Assembly: GCA_024628785.1 (NCBI GenBank)
Contig: CP102405.1
Coordinates: 992,001 to 1,056,000, forward strand
Length of the DNA stretch: 64,000 nt
DNA from: Fusobacteria bacterium ZRK30
Lineage (GTDB): Bacteria; Fusobacteriota; Fusobacteriia; Fusobacteriales; Fusobacteriaceae
Direction of reading: 5' to 3'
The notes under the pieces are model-generated. The model saw only the letters and a program-made list of their open reading frames with translations, did not search any database and was not told the origin of the DNA. This document shows positions 52,743 to 60,710 of this stretch, in pieces; position 1 is the first letter of the stretch, and each line of letters begins with the position of its first letter. The position numbers and the translations under genes were made by a program.

Positions 52743-54170
52743 ATGATTACTTTTTTAGTATCGATAGTTTTATTAGTTTTAGGTCATCTTTTTTATGGAA
52801 AATTTGTTGAGAAGGTATTTGGAGTAGATCCAAAAGCGAAAACACCAGCAATTAAGTTAGAGGATGGAGTAGACTTTATACCATTACCAGGTTGGAAAAT
52901 ATTTATGATTCAATTCTTAAATATTGCAGGATTAGGACCAATATTTGGAGCCATTGCAGGAGCTTTATTTGGACCGGTAGCATTTATATGGATTGTAATT
53001 GGATCAATATTTGCAGGTGGAGTACATGACTATATGTCAGGGATGTTATCACTTAGGAATGACGGTAGATCAGTACCGGAATTAGTCGGAAAATATTTAG
53101 GACAACCTTATAGAATGGCAATGAGAGTTATATCTGTAGTACTTTTAGTATTAGTAGGAGTAGTATTTGTAGCAGGACCTGCAACTATCTTACATGGATT
53201 AACAGGATTAAATGTACAAGTATTGATCTACATCATATTCGCTTACTATTTAATAGCAACATTAGTACCGGTAGATAAGATAATAGCTAAGATCTATCCA
53301 TTGTTTGGAGCAGCGTTGTTATTCATGGCAGCTGGTGTAGGAGTAATGTTATTTGTAGGAGGATTTGAGATCCCTGAATTATTTGGAAATATAACAAATA
53401 TGCAAGCAGCACCTATGAAAACTCCTATATTCCCAATGTTATTTATCACAATAGCATGTGGAGCAATATCAGGATTCCATTCAACTCAATCACCACTTAT
53501 GGCAAGATGTTTAACTAATGAAAAGCAAGGTAGAAGTGTATTCTATGGTTCTATGATCGCAGAGGGTGTAGTAGCATTAGTATGGGCAGCAGCAGCAATG
53601 GCATTCTTTGGTGGAGTAAAAGGATTAGCAGGATTTGACGGGAATGCAGCAGCAATTGTAAATGTAATATCTAACTCATTATTAGGAAAAGTTGGAGGAG
53701 CATTGGCAGTATTTGGAGTAGTAGCAGCACCTATCACATCTGGAGATACAGCATTTAGAAGTGCAAGACTTACAATAGCAGATGCACTTAACTTTGAACA
53801 GCACTCTATGAAAAATAGATTATTAGTAGCTATCCCATTATTCGTTATTGGATTCTTCCTTTCAAAGGTAGACTTCAACATTGTATGGAGATATTTCGGA
53901 TTCACTAACCAATTGATCGCAACTATCGTATTATGGACTTCTACAGCTTACTTTGTAAGAGAAAAGAAAAACTTCTGGATTACATATATTCCGGCAGTAT
54001 TCATGACATCTGTGTGTATCGCATTCATAATGATGGCACCGATTGGATTTGGATTACCAGTAATGATGTCTAAGTATGCAGGAATTGCTTTAGCAATAGT
54101 TATCGGAGTAGTATTCTTAGCAGTAAAAGATAAGGTATACAATAAAGAAGGTAAAAAAGTAACAGCATAA
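52743..54170 (+). CDS. cstA: CstA-family transporter (probable pyruvate/peptide symporter)
   Basis: A 475-residue integral membrane protein with about 14 helices. GWKIFMIQFLNIAGLGPIFGAIAGALFGPVAFIWIVIGSIFAGGVHDYMSGML segments are a hallmark of CstA. ITIACGAISGFHSTQSPLMARCL and FGVVAAPITSGDTAFRSARLTIAD also match. It is the short form, lacking the C-terminal extension of E. coli CstA. BtsT and CstA of E. coli import pyruvate. Linkage to a LytSR-type system and to PFOR metabolism supports pyruvate uptake here (inference). AGGAGG precedes the ATG. Confidence 0.92.
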   Translation: MITFLVSIVLLVLGHLFYGKFVEKVFGVDPKAKTPAIKLEDGVDFIPLPGWKIFMIQFLNIAGLGPIFGAIAGALFGPVAFIWIVIGSIFAGGVHDYMSGMLSLRNDGRSVPELVGKYLGQPYRMAMRVISVVLLVLVGVVFVAGPATILHGLTGLNVQVLIYIIFAYYLIATLVPVDKIIAKIYPLFGAALLFMAAGVGVMLFVGGFEIPELFGNITNMQAAPMKTPIFPMLFITIACGAISGFHSTQSPLMARCLTNEKQGRSVFYGSMIAEGVVALVWAAAAMAFFGGVKGLAGFDGNAAAIVNVISNSLLGKVGGALAVFGVVAAPITSGDTAFRSARLTIADALNFEQHSMKNRLLVAIPLFVIGFFLSKVDFNIVWRYFGFTNQLIATIVLWTSTAYFVREKKNFWITYIPAVFMTSVCIAFIMMAPIGFGLPVMMSKYAGIALAIVIGVVFLAVKDKVYNKEGKKVTA

Positions 54171-54231
54171 CCCCCCCTTACTCAGCCTTCTCCTACATGG
54201 GAAGGACAGAGTAAATAATATAATGTAACAG

Positions 54232-54268
54232 AAAAGAGAGAAGATCCAGATGGATCTTCTCTCTTTTA
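54232..54268. terminator. Bidirectional terminator between cstA and trpS
   Basis: AAAAGAGAGAAGATCC and GGATCTTCTCTCTTTT form a perfect 16-bp stem with loop AGAT. Confidence 0.93.
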
Positions 54269-54299
54269 GTTTATTGACTAGTGATCAATAAATTATTTA

Positions 54300-55262
54300 C
54301 TATATCAATCCTACTGCTTTCTTAACTTCTACCATCTTAGCTCTTGCAATTGCACTAGCTTTTTCAGCACCTTCAGCTAGTATTTTATCTACATATTCAG
54401 GGTTAGCTACTAATTCTTCACGTTTAGTTCTTGCTTCTGCAAAATGCTCCAGGATAGCTTCTAAAAGTTCTTTTTTAGCATGACCATATCCGTAGTTACC
54501 AGCTCTAAATTTTTCCTTCATCTCTTCTAATTTTTCAGGTGTAGCGAATAATTTATACAGGGTAGTTACATTGTTATCCGGGTCCTTAGGATCCTCTAAC
54601 GGTGTAGAATCAGTTACAATACTCATTACCTGCTTTTTTAATGCTTTTTTAGATGCAAACATATCGATGGTATTACCATATGATTTTGACATCTTAGCTC
54701 CGTCTACTCCGGGAACCACAGCTGTACTCTCGACAATCATAGGTTCAGGAAGCTTGAAAGTTTCAGTGTATTTCTCATTGAACTTTGTAGCGATGTCACG
54801 GGTCATCTCCAGATGCTGTTTTTGGTCTTTTCCAACTGGAACCATATCTACATCATACATTAAGATATCCGCTGCCATAAGTACCGGATATGTAAATAAT
54901 CCTGTATTAGATGAGATACCACGAGCACTCTTATCTTTAAAAGAATGACCTCTCTCTAAAAGTGACATTGGAGTAAGATTTGATAAAACCCACATAAGCT
55001 CTGTATGTTCCGGTACATGAGACTGGATGAAGATACTGGCTTTTGCAGGATCTACTCCTAATGCTAAGTAGTCTAAAACTACATCTCTGGTATTTTTACG
55101 CAGTGCATCTGCATCTGTAGAAGATGTAAGAGCATGGTAATCTGCTACGAAGAAGAGACAGTCGTTTTCTTCCTGGAATTTGATAAATTGTTGTATTGCA
55201 CCAAAATAGTTTCCTATATGTAAGATTCCACTTGGTTGTATTCCTGATATTATTTTTTTCAT
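54300..55262 (-). CDS. trpS: Tryptophanyl-tRNA synthetase
   Basis: A 320-residue class Ic synthetase, normal for bacterial TrpRS-I. GIQPSGILHIGNYFGAIQQF at residues 6-25 holds the HIGH-equivalent (HIGN), PVGKDQKQHLEMTRDIA near 143 contributes to Trp/ATP binding, and GAKMSKSYGNTID near 190 is the KMSKS loop. It charges tRNA-Trp in the cytoplasm. GGAGGG precedes the ATG. Its long leader carries a Trp-codon leader peptide and an intrinsic terminator that ends 15 bases before the start codon, so expression should fall when charged tRNA-Trp is plentiful. Confidence 0.97.
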   Translation of the reverse strand: MKKIISGIQPSGILHIGNYFGAIQQFIKFQEENDCLFFVADYHALTSSTDADALRKNTRDVVLDYLALGVDPAKASIFIQSHVPEHTELMWVLSNLTPMSLLERGHSFKDKSARGISSNTGLFTYPVLMAADILMYDVDMVPVGKDQKQHLEMTRDIATKFNEKYTETFKLPEPMIVESTAVVPGVDGAKMSKSYGNTIDMFASKKALKKQVMSIVTDSTPLEDPKDPDNNVTTLYKLFATPEKLEEMKEKFRAGNYGYGHAKKELLEAILEHFAEARTKREELVANPEYVDKILAEGAEKASAIARAKMVEVKKAVGLI

Positions 55263-55277
55263 GGTTCCCTCCTATAA

Positions 55278-55306
55278 TAAAAAAAGACCAGTCGAGATGA
55301 CTGGTC
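55278..55306 (-). terminator. Attenuator terminator in the trpS leader
   Basis: GACCAGTC (55306-55299) and GACTGGTC (55293-55286) form a perfect 8-bp stem on the minus strand, followed by seven T. It lies between the leader peptide and the trpS ribosome site. A competing hairpin TTTAATT-cta-AATTAAA lies just upstream at 55354-55338. Confidence 0.9.
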
Positions 55307-55390
55307 AAGTATATATGTTTTTCCTCTGATTCCATATTTTAATTTAGAATTAAAGGATAAAAAAGATATTACTATTGATTAGACGTCAAT

Positions 55391-55459
55391 CTACTTAGAT
55401 GAAACAGTATTAAAATTATTAGATAAATTTCTCCACCACCAAGTAAATCTTTTTGACAC
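55391..55459 (-). CDS. Trp-codon leader peptide of trpS
   Basis: A 22-codon frame starting at GTG 55459 after AAGGAGGTAGCTATT, a very strong ribosome site. It encodes MSKRFTWWWRNL followed by SNNFNTVSSK and TAG. Three consecutive TGG codons in a 22-residue peptide are very unlikely by chance. Position between a consensus promoter and an intrinsic terminator before trpS makes it a trpL-like leader peptide controlling the synthetase gene by ribosome stalling. Confidence 0.88.
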   Translation of the reverse strand: MSKRFTWWWRNLSNNFNTVSSK

Positions 55460-55493
55460 AATAGCTACCTCCTTTATAGATTATTTTAGATAA

Positions 55494-55522
55494 ATGATAC
55501 CTTTTTTAGATGGGAATGTCAA
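55494..55522 (-). promoter_or_regulatory. trpS leader promoter
   Basis: Minus-strand -35 TTGACA (55522-55517), 17-base spacer, -10 TATCAT (55499-55494). It starts immediately after the stop codon of the upstream glycosidase frame (55524), and the leader-peptide start codon is 34 bases beyond the -10. Confidence 0.85.
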
Positions 55523-55523
55523 C

Positions 55524-57263
55524 TTATTTAGGGCTATATTTCTCTTTTTTTCCAGTTTCATGATCTAAAATAATAAGGGATTGTTTTTTTATTTTTTCCC
55601 CATTATAAAATTTATCAGTGGTAGAATAATTCGTTATGATACTGTATCTCTTTCCAAATTCAGTTTTTTGGAGTGTGTTGTCACTAGATAGATATTTAAA
55701 ATTAGTCATAGGTAGTTTTACCAAGATTTTATGCCATTTAGAGAAAAAAACTGCATGGGGAACTATATATTTTTTGTCCCTCTTCCAAATCCTTCTATCC
55801 AGATGATATAAAGGTGGGATATTATATGAAATTTCCATAAGGTAAGTGTTTTTTCTTTGACCTTTAAACTTTAAGCTTCCCATTGTCCAGTGGTGTGTTG
55901 TTATAATAGAATCATTGTAAACCAATTGGTATAAAGGAAGATTAAATTTATTATTAAAATAAATATAGGAATAGATATCTTTTAATGGAACCTCTTTTTC
56001 AAATAAAGCAGGAACTCCTCCAGTAGGAGAGTAATATTTTCCCAGATAATACTTTGAAGTTTTATTTTTACGGAGATCTTTGTCTCCCCATCCAAACAAA
56101 GGTCTTGTCATTCCGTGAGCAAAATCAATATATTTACTTGAAAATCCCATTCCATTTTCAGACCCTAAAACCATATTATAATTTTTAGAAATATAATTCA
56201 TTTTTTTTATCCTAGCATTCATGTCATCTTTTTGTGTAGACATCCTGCTTGGAGTATAATCATTGTGAAATTCACCAGTAGCATCTACATCTAAAAACCA
56301 TGAATTAATCTCCATACCATTGCTTAAAATTTTATCTATTCGATCTTTTATTAAGGGTATTGTGGTAGATGGATTTAATTTTCTACCTGTCTGCTGGAAC
56401 CCCTTAATTTTTTTACCATTTTTGTCTGTAATAGTATCGTTGTTATAGGCATTTTGATTATTGAATTCAACTGTTGACCATGCTTTATCTCCAGGTTTGA
56501 CAATTGTATGATATGAATCGTAGACACCTATCAGATACCCCATCTTATTTGCTCGCTTAACAACGTCAGGGTTACCAATAGTATAGAGGTCGTTATTGTC
56601 TCCCAGCCAAGCCTTGTCTATATTATTATTTTTAAGTTCCGTTAAAATATAGTTAGATACACCATCTCCAAAACTGTCCACGGGATTTAAATATTCTTTA
56701 TATCTATTATAAAATTCATATTTATTTTTTAAAATTTTATCACTGTCAGTGAATTGTTTTGGATACTGGAGTAAGTTTTTTTGTTCCAAAGAATGATTTA
56801 TCCCCTTTATAAAAATATTTGTATTGTAGCTATGGTATTGCTTTATTTCAGTTTTTAAATTATTTATAAACTCATCTTTTTCATCATAATTTTTTAGTCC
56901 GGAGTAGATTTTTATAGCAATATTATTCTCTTTAATCTTTAAATCTTTTTTAAAGGCCTGATATAGCCCTTTAGGATCTTTTACATTTTCTGGAGAGATC
57001 ACTCCTAATCCCCATAGATAAAAATGAGAAGCCCCGTATAATTTTTTTATGTTAGGATTTATTTGTGCCTTTTCTTCCAATGTTTTAAATTTTTTATTTT
57101 TGATCAGTAAATTTCTATATGTAGCAGTGATCGCTTTGATATCTTTAGGCAATATATAAATACTAAAAGATATAGTTTTTGGAGCTTCCATAATAGGGAA
57201 GGTGTGGGTGAGGTTAAACTGTATATCCTGTAAATTTATAGGTATTATTAAAGATATTTCCAA
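55524..57263 (-). pseudogene. C-terminal part of a frameshifted secreted glycosidase-like gene
   Basis: A 579-codon frame overlapping the upstream frame by 50 bases; it has no ribosome site, and its apparent start is inside the upstream coding sequence. The protein resembles TIM-barrel glycoside hydrolases: MGYLIGVYDSYHTIVKPGDKAW, MEINSWFLDVDATGEFHNDYTP with a candidate catalytic Asp, and YNMVLGSENGMGFSSKYIDFAHG with a candidate Glu. This suggests a GH101-like or DUF5696-like enzyme, but the family is not certain. Removing one T from the GTTT near 57223 would join both frames through TVNLTHTFPIMEAPK. It is either a true mutation, a programmed shift or a sequence error. Confidence 0.65.
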
Positions 57264-57759
57264 CTACTATCATAGCATTAAAATGTTTATATTCAGAACT
57301 GAAGAAAGCCATGGAAAACCTTTCACTAAAAATTTCTTCCCCCTTACTAATTAGATAGTTTTTCAACTTTTTATCCTTTGCAGGAATTCTTTGCCCTTGA
57401 TATAGTGGTAAAATAAAATTTTCTACCCCTTTTGAAATCTGAGGAAAAGTTATTTTATCGTCTGTTTTAGTAGCGGTAATAGAGATATCTAAACGATTTT
57501 TTATAACTTTGAAACTAAAATTTTTACTGTTTCTATAAAAACTAATCTTATTATTGTTTTTTAAAACATTAGTTGGTTCTAAGTTATTCTGAGCTATAGA
57601 TAATACCTCACTATGGTTACCTTTGTTGACCATTATTTCTAGAGTATTAGTATCTATAAAATAAGACACCTCTCTATCAGAGTATATTTTGATACTCTCC
57701 CCAAAAGTTGTAAGTGCAGAAAACATCATAAATACAACTAACAATATTTTTTTCATCAT
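57214..57759 (-). pseudogene. N-terminal part of the same glycosidase-like gene, with signal peptide
   Basis: 181 codons from ATG 57759, which follows GGGAGGTCGAT. MMKKILLVVFMMFSALTTFGES is a Sec signal peptide. The rest (YFIDTNTLEIMVNKGNHSEVLSIAQNN and FPQISKGVENFILPLYQGQRIP) is a beta-sandwich-like domain typical of the N-terminus of large glycosidases. The frame ends at TAA 57214 just after GNIFNNTYKFTGYTV. The product would be truncated before the catalytic domain unless the ribosome shifts. It is preceded by a promoter with the same operator boxes as the two-component operon. Confidence 0.7.
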
Positions 57760-57779
57760 ATCGACCTCCCTTTTTTTTA

Positions 57780-57811
57780 AGAATACCAAAAAAAAGTGAT
57801 GAAAAAGTGAT
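57780..57811 (-). promoter_or_regulatory. Promoter and tandem boxes before the glycosidase gene
   Basis: On the minus strand ATCAC-ttttt-c-ATCAC (57811-57796), two copies 11 bases apart, is followed after ten bases by -10 TATTCT (57785-57780). The same layout and spacing precede the two-component operon. Confidence 0.65.
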
Positions 57812-57821
57812 ATTGAACAAA

Positions 57822-59156
57822 TTATATTTGCGTTAAATTTAATTTATATAAGACTCCGTTATTAAAATTTTCTATAGTGATATTTATTTTTGAATTGTCT
57901 AAAATATTTTTTATAATAGTGGTGCCTAATCCAGATCCATTTTTATTTTTTTCTCCTTTTTCTGTATAAAAAATATTCCATATTTTGTCTATATTCTTTA
58001 TTTTTTCTCCATCGTTATAAAAATTTAAATATAATTTATTGTCTTCTATATTTAAGTAAATAAGTACATTCTTGTCAGCAAACTTAAATATATTTGAAAA
58101 AATATTGTCCAATGCAATCGCTAATTTTCTTTGATCCCCTTTTAAAATAAGGTTATTTTCTATTTTATTTATACAGTTTATATCCAAATATTTGTTTATA
58201 TATTTTATCTCTAATTCTTTTATTATTTCTCCCAAATCGACTATTTCTTCTACACTGGCTTCTTCTAAGCTAGATATAGTTAGAAGGTTGTCGATTACTT
58301 TAGCACTGCTAAAACATTCTTCTATGATAGTTTCTAAATAAAAGTTATTTTTATGAGGGATTATATTATCTTTTACAGCAGAGGCATAGCTTCCGATTAT
58401 AGCTAAAGGGGTTTTTAGTTGATGCCCTGCATTTCTTATAAACTCCTCTTTTTCTTCAATTTTTAAATTTAATTTATCAATGTTTGTCTTTAAATTAGCT
58501 CCTAAAATATTTATACTTTTTCCTAATCTATCAAACTCATCATTTGTTTTGATGTTATACTGGCTTTCAAATTTTAAATTTGAAAATTCTAGAGATATAT
58601 CGTTTATTAAATAAAGTGGCCTTATCAACTTCCTCAAAATAAATACTAAGGTAATTACAGTTAAAATTGATAGAATAAAACTAAATATAAATAGTATATT
58701 TTTTAAATATGGAAAAAATTCATTAAACTCAATAAGGGGAGTGATTACTGCTATTATTTTATTATCTGTACTTTTAAAATAAAGGACAAGAGCACTGGCG
58801 TTTATCTTAGGCTGTCTATATTCAATTATTATCTTTTCCTTCTTTTCAAGTAGACCTCTATTAGCCTGTGTTAACCATATTTTAGTAAGGGGAAGTTTTT
58901 TATTATATACACCCCATCGTAGAGAATTATTAAATTCTTCTAAATCAGCATTGTTATCTAATTCTAAAATAATCACATTGTTATCTTCCTCTAATTTGTT
59001 ATTTTTTTTATACGAATTATATGTATTTTCTAAAATTTTAGATTTATGTTTACGGTAACTGATCTGAATCATAGATGTATTGAGATAAAATAATAAGATA
59101 AAGTTTATGAGTAAAACAGTAAATACAGAGAATAAAATTTTATTTTTTAATTTCAT
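57822..59156 (-). CDS. Sensor histidine kinase of an OmpR-type two-component system
   Basis: A 444-residue membrane kinase. Two membrane segments (LFSVFTVLLINFILLFYL near residue 9, FIFSFILSILTVITLVFILRKL near 155) enclose a periplasmic sensor domain. A HAMP-like linker is followed by HisKA with FIRNAGHQLKTPLAIIGSYA near 240 (phospho-His in GHQLKTPL), and an HATPase with ALDNIFSNIFKFA (N box) and GSGLGTTIIKNIL (G2). It overlaps the response-regulator gene by 17 bases and ends just before the glycosidase promoter. The signal is unknown; a glycan-related cue is a guess from context. Confidence 0.93.
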   Translation of the reverse strand: MKLKNKILFSVFTVLLINFILLFYLNTSMIQISYRKHKSKILENTYNSYKKNNKLEEDNNVIILELDNNADLEEFNNSLRWGVYNKKLPLTKIWLTQANRGLLEKKEKIIIEYRQPKINASALVLYFKSTDNKIIAVITPLIEFNEFFPYLKNILFIFSFILSILTVITLVFILRKLIRPLYLINDISLEFSNLKFESQYNIKTNDEFDRLGKSINILGANLKTNIDKLNLKIEEKEEFIRNAGHQLKTPLAIIGSYASAVKDNIIPHKNNFYLETIIEECFSSAKVIDNLLTISSLEEASVEEIVDLGEIIKELEIKYINKYLDINCINKIENNLILKGDQRKLAIALDNIFSNIFKFADKNVLIYLNIEDNKLYLNFYNDGEKIKNIDKIWNIFYTEKGEKNKNGSGLGTTIIKNILDNSKINITIENFNNGVLYKLNLTQI

Positions 59157-59811
59157 TTTTTACCTCCAAATAGTATCCAACCTTTGATTTGGTCTTTATT
59201 CCGTCTATTCCTAGTTTTTTTCTAAGTGATTTAATGTGTGTATCAATGGTTCTAGTGTCTCCATAATAATCATATCCCCATATGATATTTAATAACTGCT
59301 CCCTGGAATAGATTTTATTTTTATTCTCGACTAAATGAAGGAAGAGTTTATATTCCTTTGGGGTTAAGTTTATGTGTTCTTTACCTTTAGATATTAGCTG
59401 CTTTTTTTTGTCGACAAGAAGTCCAAATATCTCAAATGTATCTTCACCGTATACTCTGGTTAAAATAGATTTTATTTTTGCTATGAGTATTTGAGGGTTG
59501 AATGGTTTTATTATATATTCATCTATGCCCAATTTGTAGCCCATTAACTGGTCTTTGTCATTTGAGTTAGCAGTTATCATAACAATAGGGATTTCACTAA
59601 TTTTTTTTATTTCTGTGCATATATCAAATCCATTCTTCTTCCCTTCTATCATTAAATCTAATAGAATAAGAGATATATTTTTAGAAGTATAGTATTGACT
59701 CATAGCTTCTTCATAACTTTTAGCTTCTAAAACTTCAAATCCTTCACTTTCAAGGTAATCTTTTACTATTATCATTAATTTTAAATCATCTTCTACAATT
59801 AATATTTTCAA
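59140..59811 (-). CDS. OmpR-family response regulator
   Basis: A 223-residue regulator. Start TTG 59811 follows AGGAGGAG. Receiver: ILIVEDDLKLMIIVKDYL, phospho-acceptor Asp in SLILLDLMIEGKKNGFDI near residue 53, Lys in DEYIIKPFNPQIL near 103. Winged-helix Trans_reg_C at about 125-220: HINLTPKEYKLFLHLVENKNKIYSREQLLNIIWGYDYYGDTRTIDTHIKSLRKKLG. It is co-transcribed with the kinase downstream. Direct-repeat boxes in its own promoter and before the glycosidase gene suggest autoregulation and control of that gene. Confidence 0.95.
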   Translation of the reverse strand: MKILIVEDDLKLMIIVKDYLESEGFEVLEAKSYEEAMSQYYTSKNISLILLDLMIEGKKNGFDICTEIKKISEIPIVMITANSNDKDQLMGYKLGIDEYIIKPFNPQILIAKIKSILTRVYGEDTFEIFGLLVDKKKQLISKGKEHINLTPKEYKLFLHLVENKNKIYSREQLLNIIWGYDYYGDTRTIDTHIKSLRKKLGIDGIKTKSKVGYYLEVKNEIKK

Positions 59812-59841
59812 GTTTGCTCCTCCTAATTTATAGTTAATTTT

Positions 59842-59873
59842 ATTATACCTAAAAAAAGTGATGAAAATATGAT
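59842..59873 (-). promoter_or_regulatory. Promoter and tandem boxes of the two-component operon
   Basis: On the minus strand ATCAT-atttt-c-ATCAC (59873-59858) with 11-base period, then ten bases, then -10 TATAAT (59847-59842). No -35 consensus is present, so the boxes probably take its place. Confidence 0.7.
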
Positions 59874-59950
59874 TAAATTAATTTTTGTTACTAATTCTAA
59901 AAAAAACTTTGTGGTATACTTAATAAAAAGAAATAAAATGGAGTGAAAAT

Positions 59951-60298
59951 ATGAAAAAAATATTAATATTATTGGCAGTTATAACTTTATTTGGATGCAG
60001 CGATAAAGGATCAGCCAAAAAAATAGAGTTTAGAAAGGAAATCATCTATACCCTTGATGGGGATAAGCCCTATACAGGTGAGGGAGTTCTATACTATGAT
60101 GGAGATAATATAGAAAGCAGAGGTTATTCCAAAGACGGGAAACCAGATGGAGAGTGGATATATTATTTTTATAACGGGAAGGTAAAGAGAAAGGGGAGTT
60201 ACCTGAACGGGAAGATGGAAGGTCACTGGATCTACTACTATCATAGTGGTGAAGTAGAGGGGGAAGTTGAATATAAAGATGGGAAGGAAATCAAGTAG
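59951..60298 (+). CDS. MORN-repeat lipoprotein
   Basis: A 115-residue envelope lipoprotein, lipobox LFGC with Cys near residue 16. After a short linker it carries MORN-like repeats: GEGVLYYDGDNIESRGYSKDGKPDGEWIYYFYNGKVKRKGSYLNGKMEGHWIYYYHSGEVEGE, in each of which a YxNGKxxGxW pattern can be seen. Such repeats are found in YwqK-type proteins of unclear function. It is divergent from the two-component operon, with 139 bases between, so it could share regulation. Confidence 0.85.
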   Translation: MKKILILLAVITLFGCSDKGSAKKIEFRKEIIYTLDGDKPYTGEGVLYYDGDNIESRGYSKDGKPDGEWIYYFYNGKVKRKGSYLNGKMEGHWIYYYHSGEVEGEVEYKDGKEIK

Positions 60299-60710
60299 TT
60301 TACTCTTTCTTGTCATTAGGATTTTATATAGTTTTTTCTCCCGATTGACGAGTACGAAAAAATTATATTTAGTAAATACGATTTTTACGATGTCAAGGGA
60401 GAGAGGGTAAAAACGACATTATAAAAATTATGTAAATGGGATATAAAAAGAAAAATTATAAAAATATTAAGCGACCTGCTAAGTAATGTTGCAATCGATT
60501 CTCTCACAACTCTTAAATTTATAGAATAAATTTTATAGAGTTATGGTGAAGACCCTTGCGGTCTGATTTTTTATAATTTTATTGAATATGGAATAATAAT
60601 TTTTATATAGTCTTGAATTATTAGATACTTTTCTTCCACATCTTAATTTTTTCTAAATAGAAATAAATTGAGTACTGGTGGTTCGAAAAAAGTATCAAAA
60701 GGGGTATGAT
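60299..60710. other. Intergenic region before recG with structured segment
   Basis: No protein-coding frame is supported. The first 200 bases are featureless AT-rich DNA. The segment 60508-60572 has two consecutive hairpins and is listed separately. Confidence 0.5.
60508..60572 (+). ncRNA. Candidate small structured transcript end
   Basis: AACTCT-t-AAATTTAT (60508-60522) pairs with ATAAATTT-tat-AGAGTT (60526-60542). A second hairpin AGACC-cttgc-GGTCT (60550-60564) follows with a T-run to 60572. The pair looks like the 3' end of a small RNA, because the upstream gene ends 210 bases earlier. No promoter was firmly recognised. Confidence 0.3.

Noticed and set aside
60089-60316. 75-codon minus-strand frame opposite the MORN lipoprotein
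   Set aside because: It is antisense to a gene with a clear lipobox and repeats; no supporting signal.
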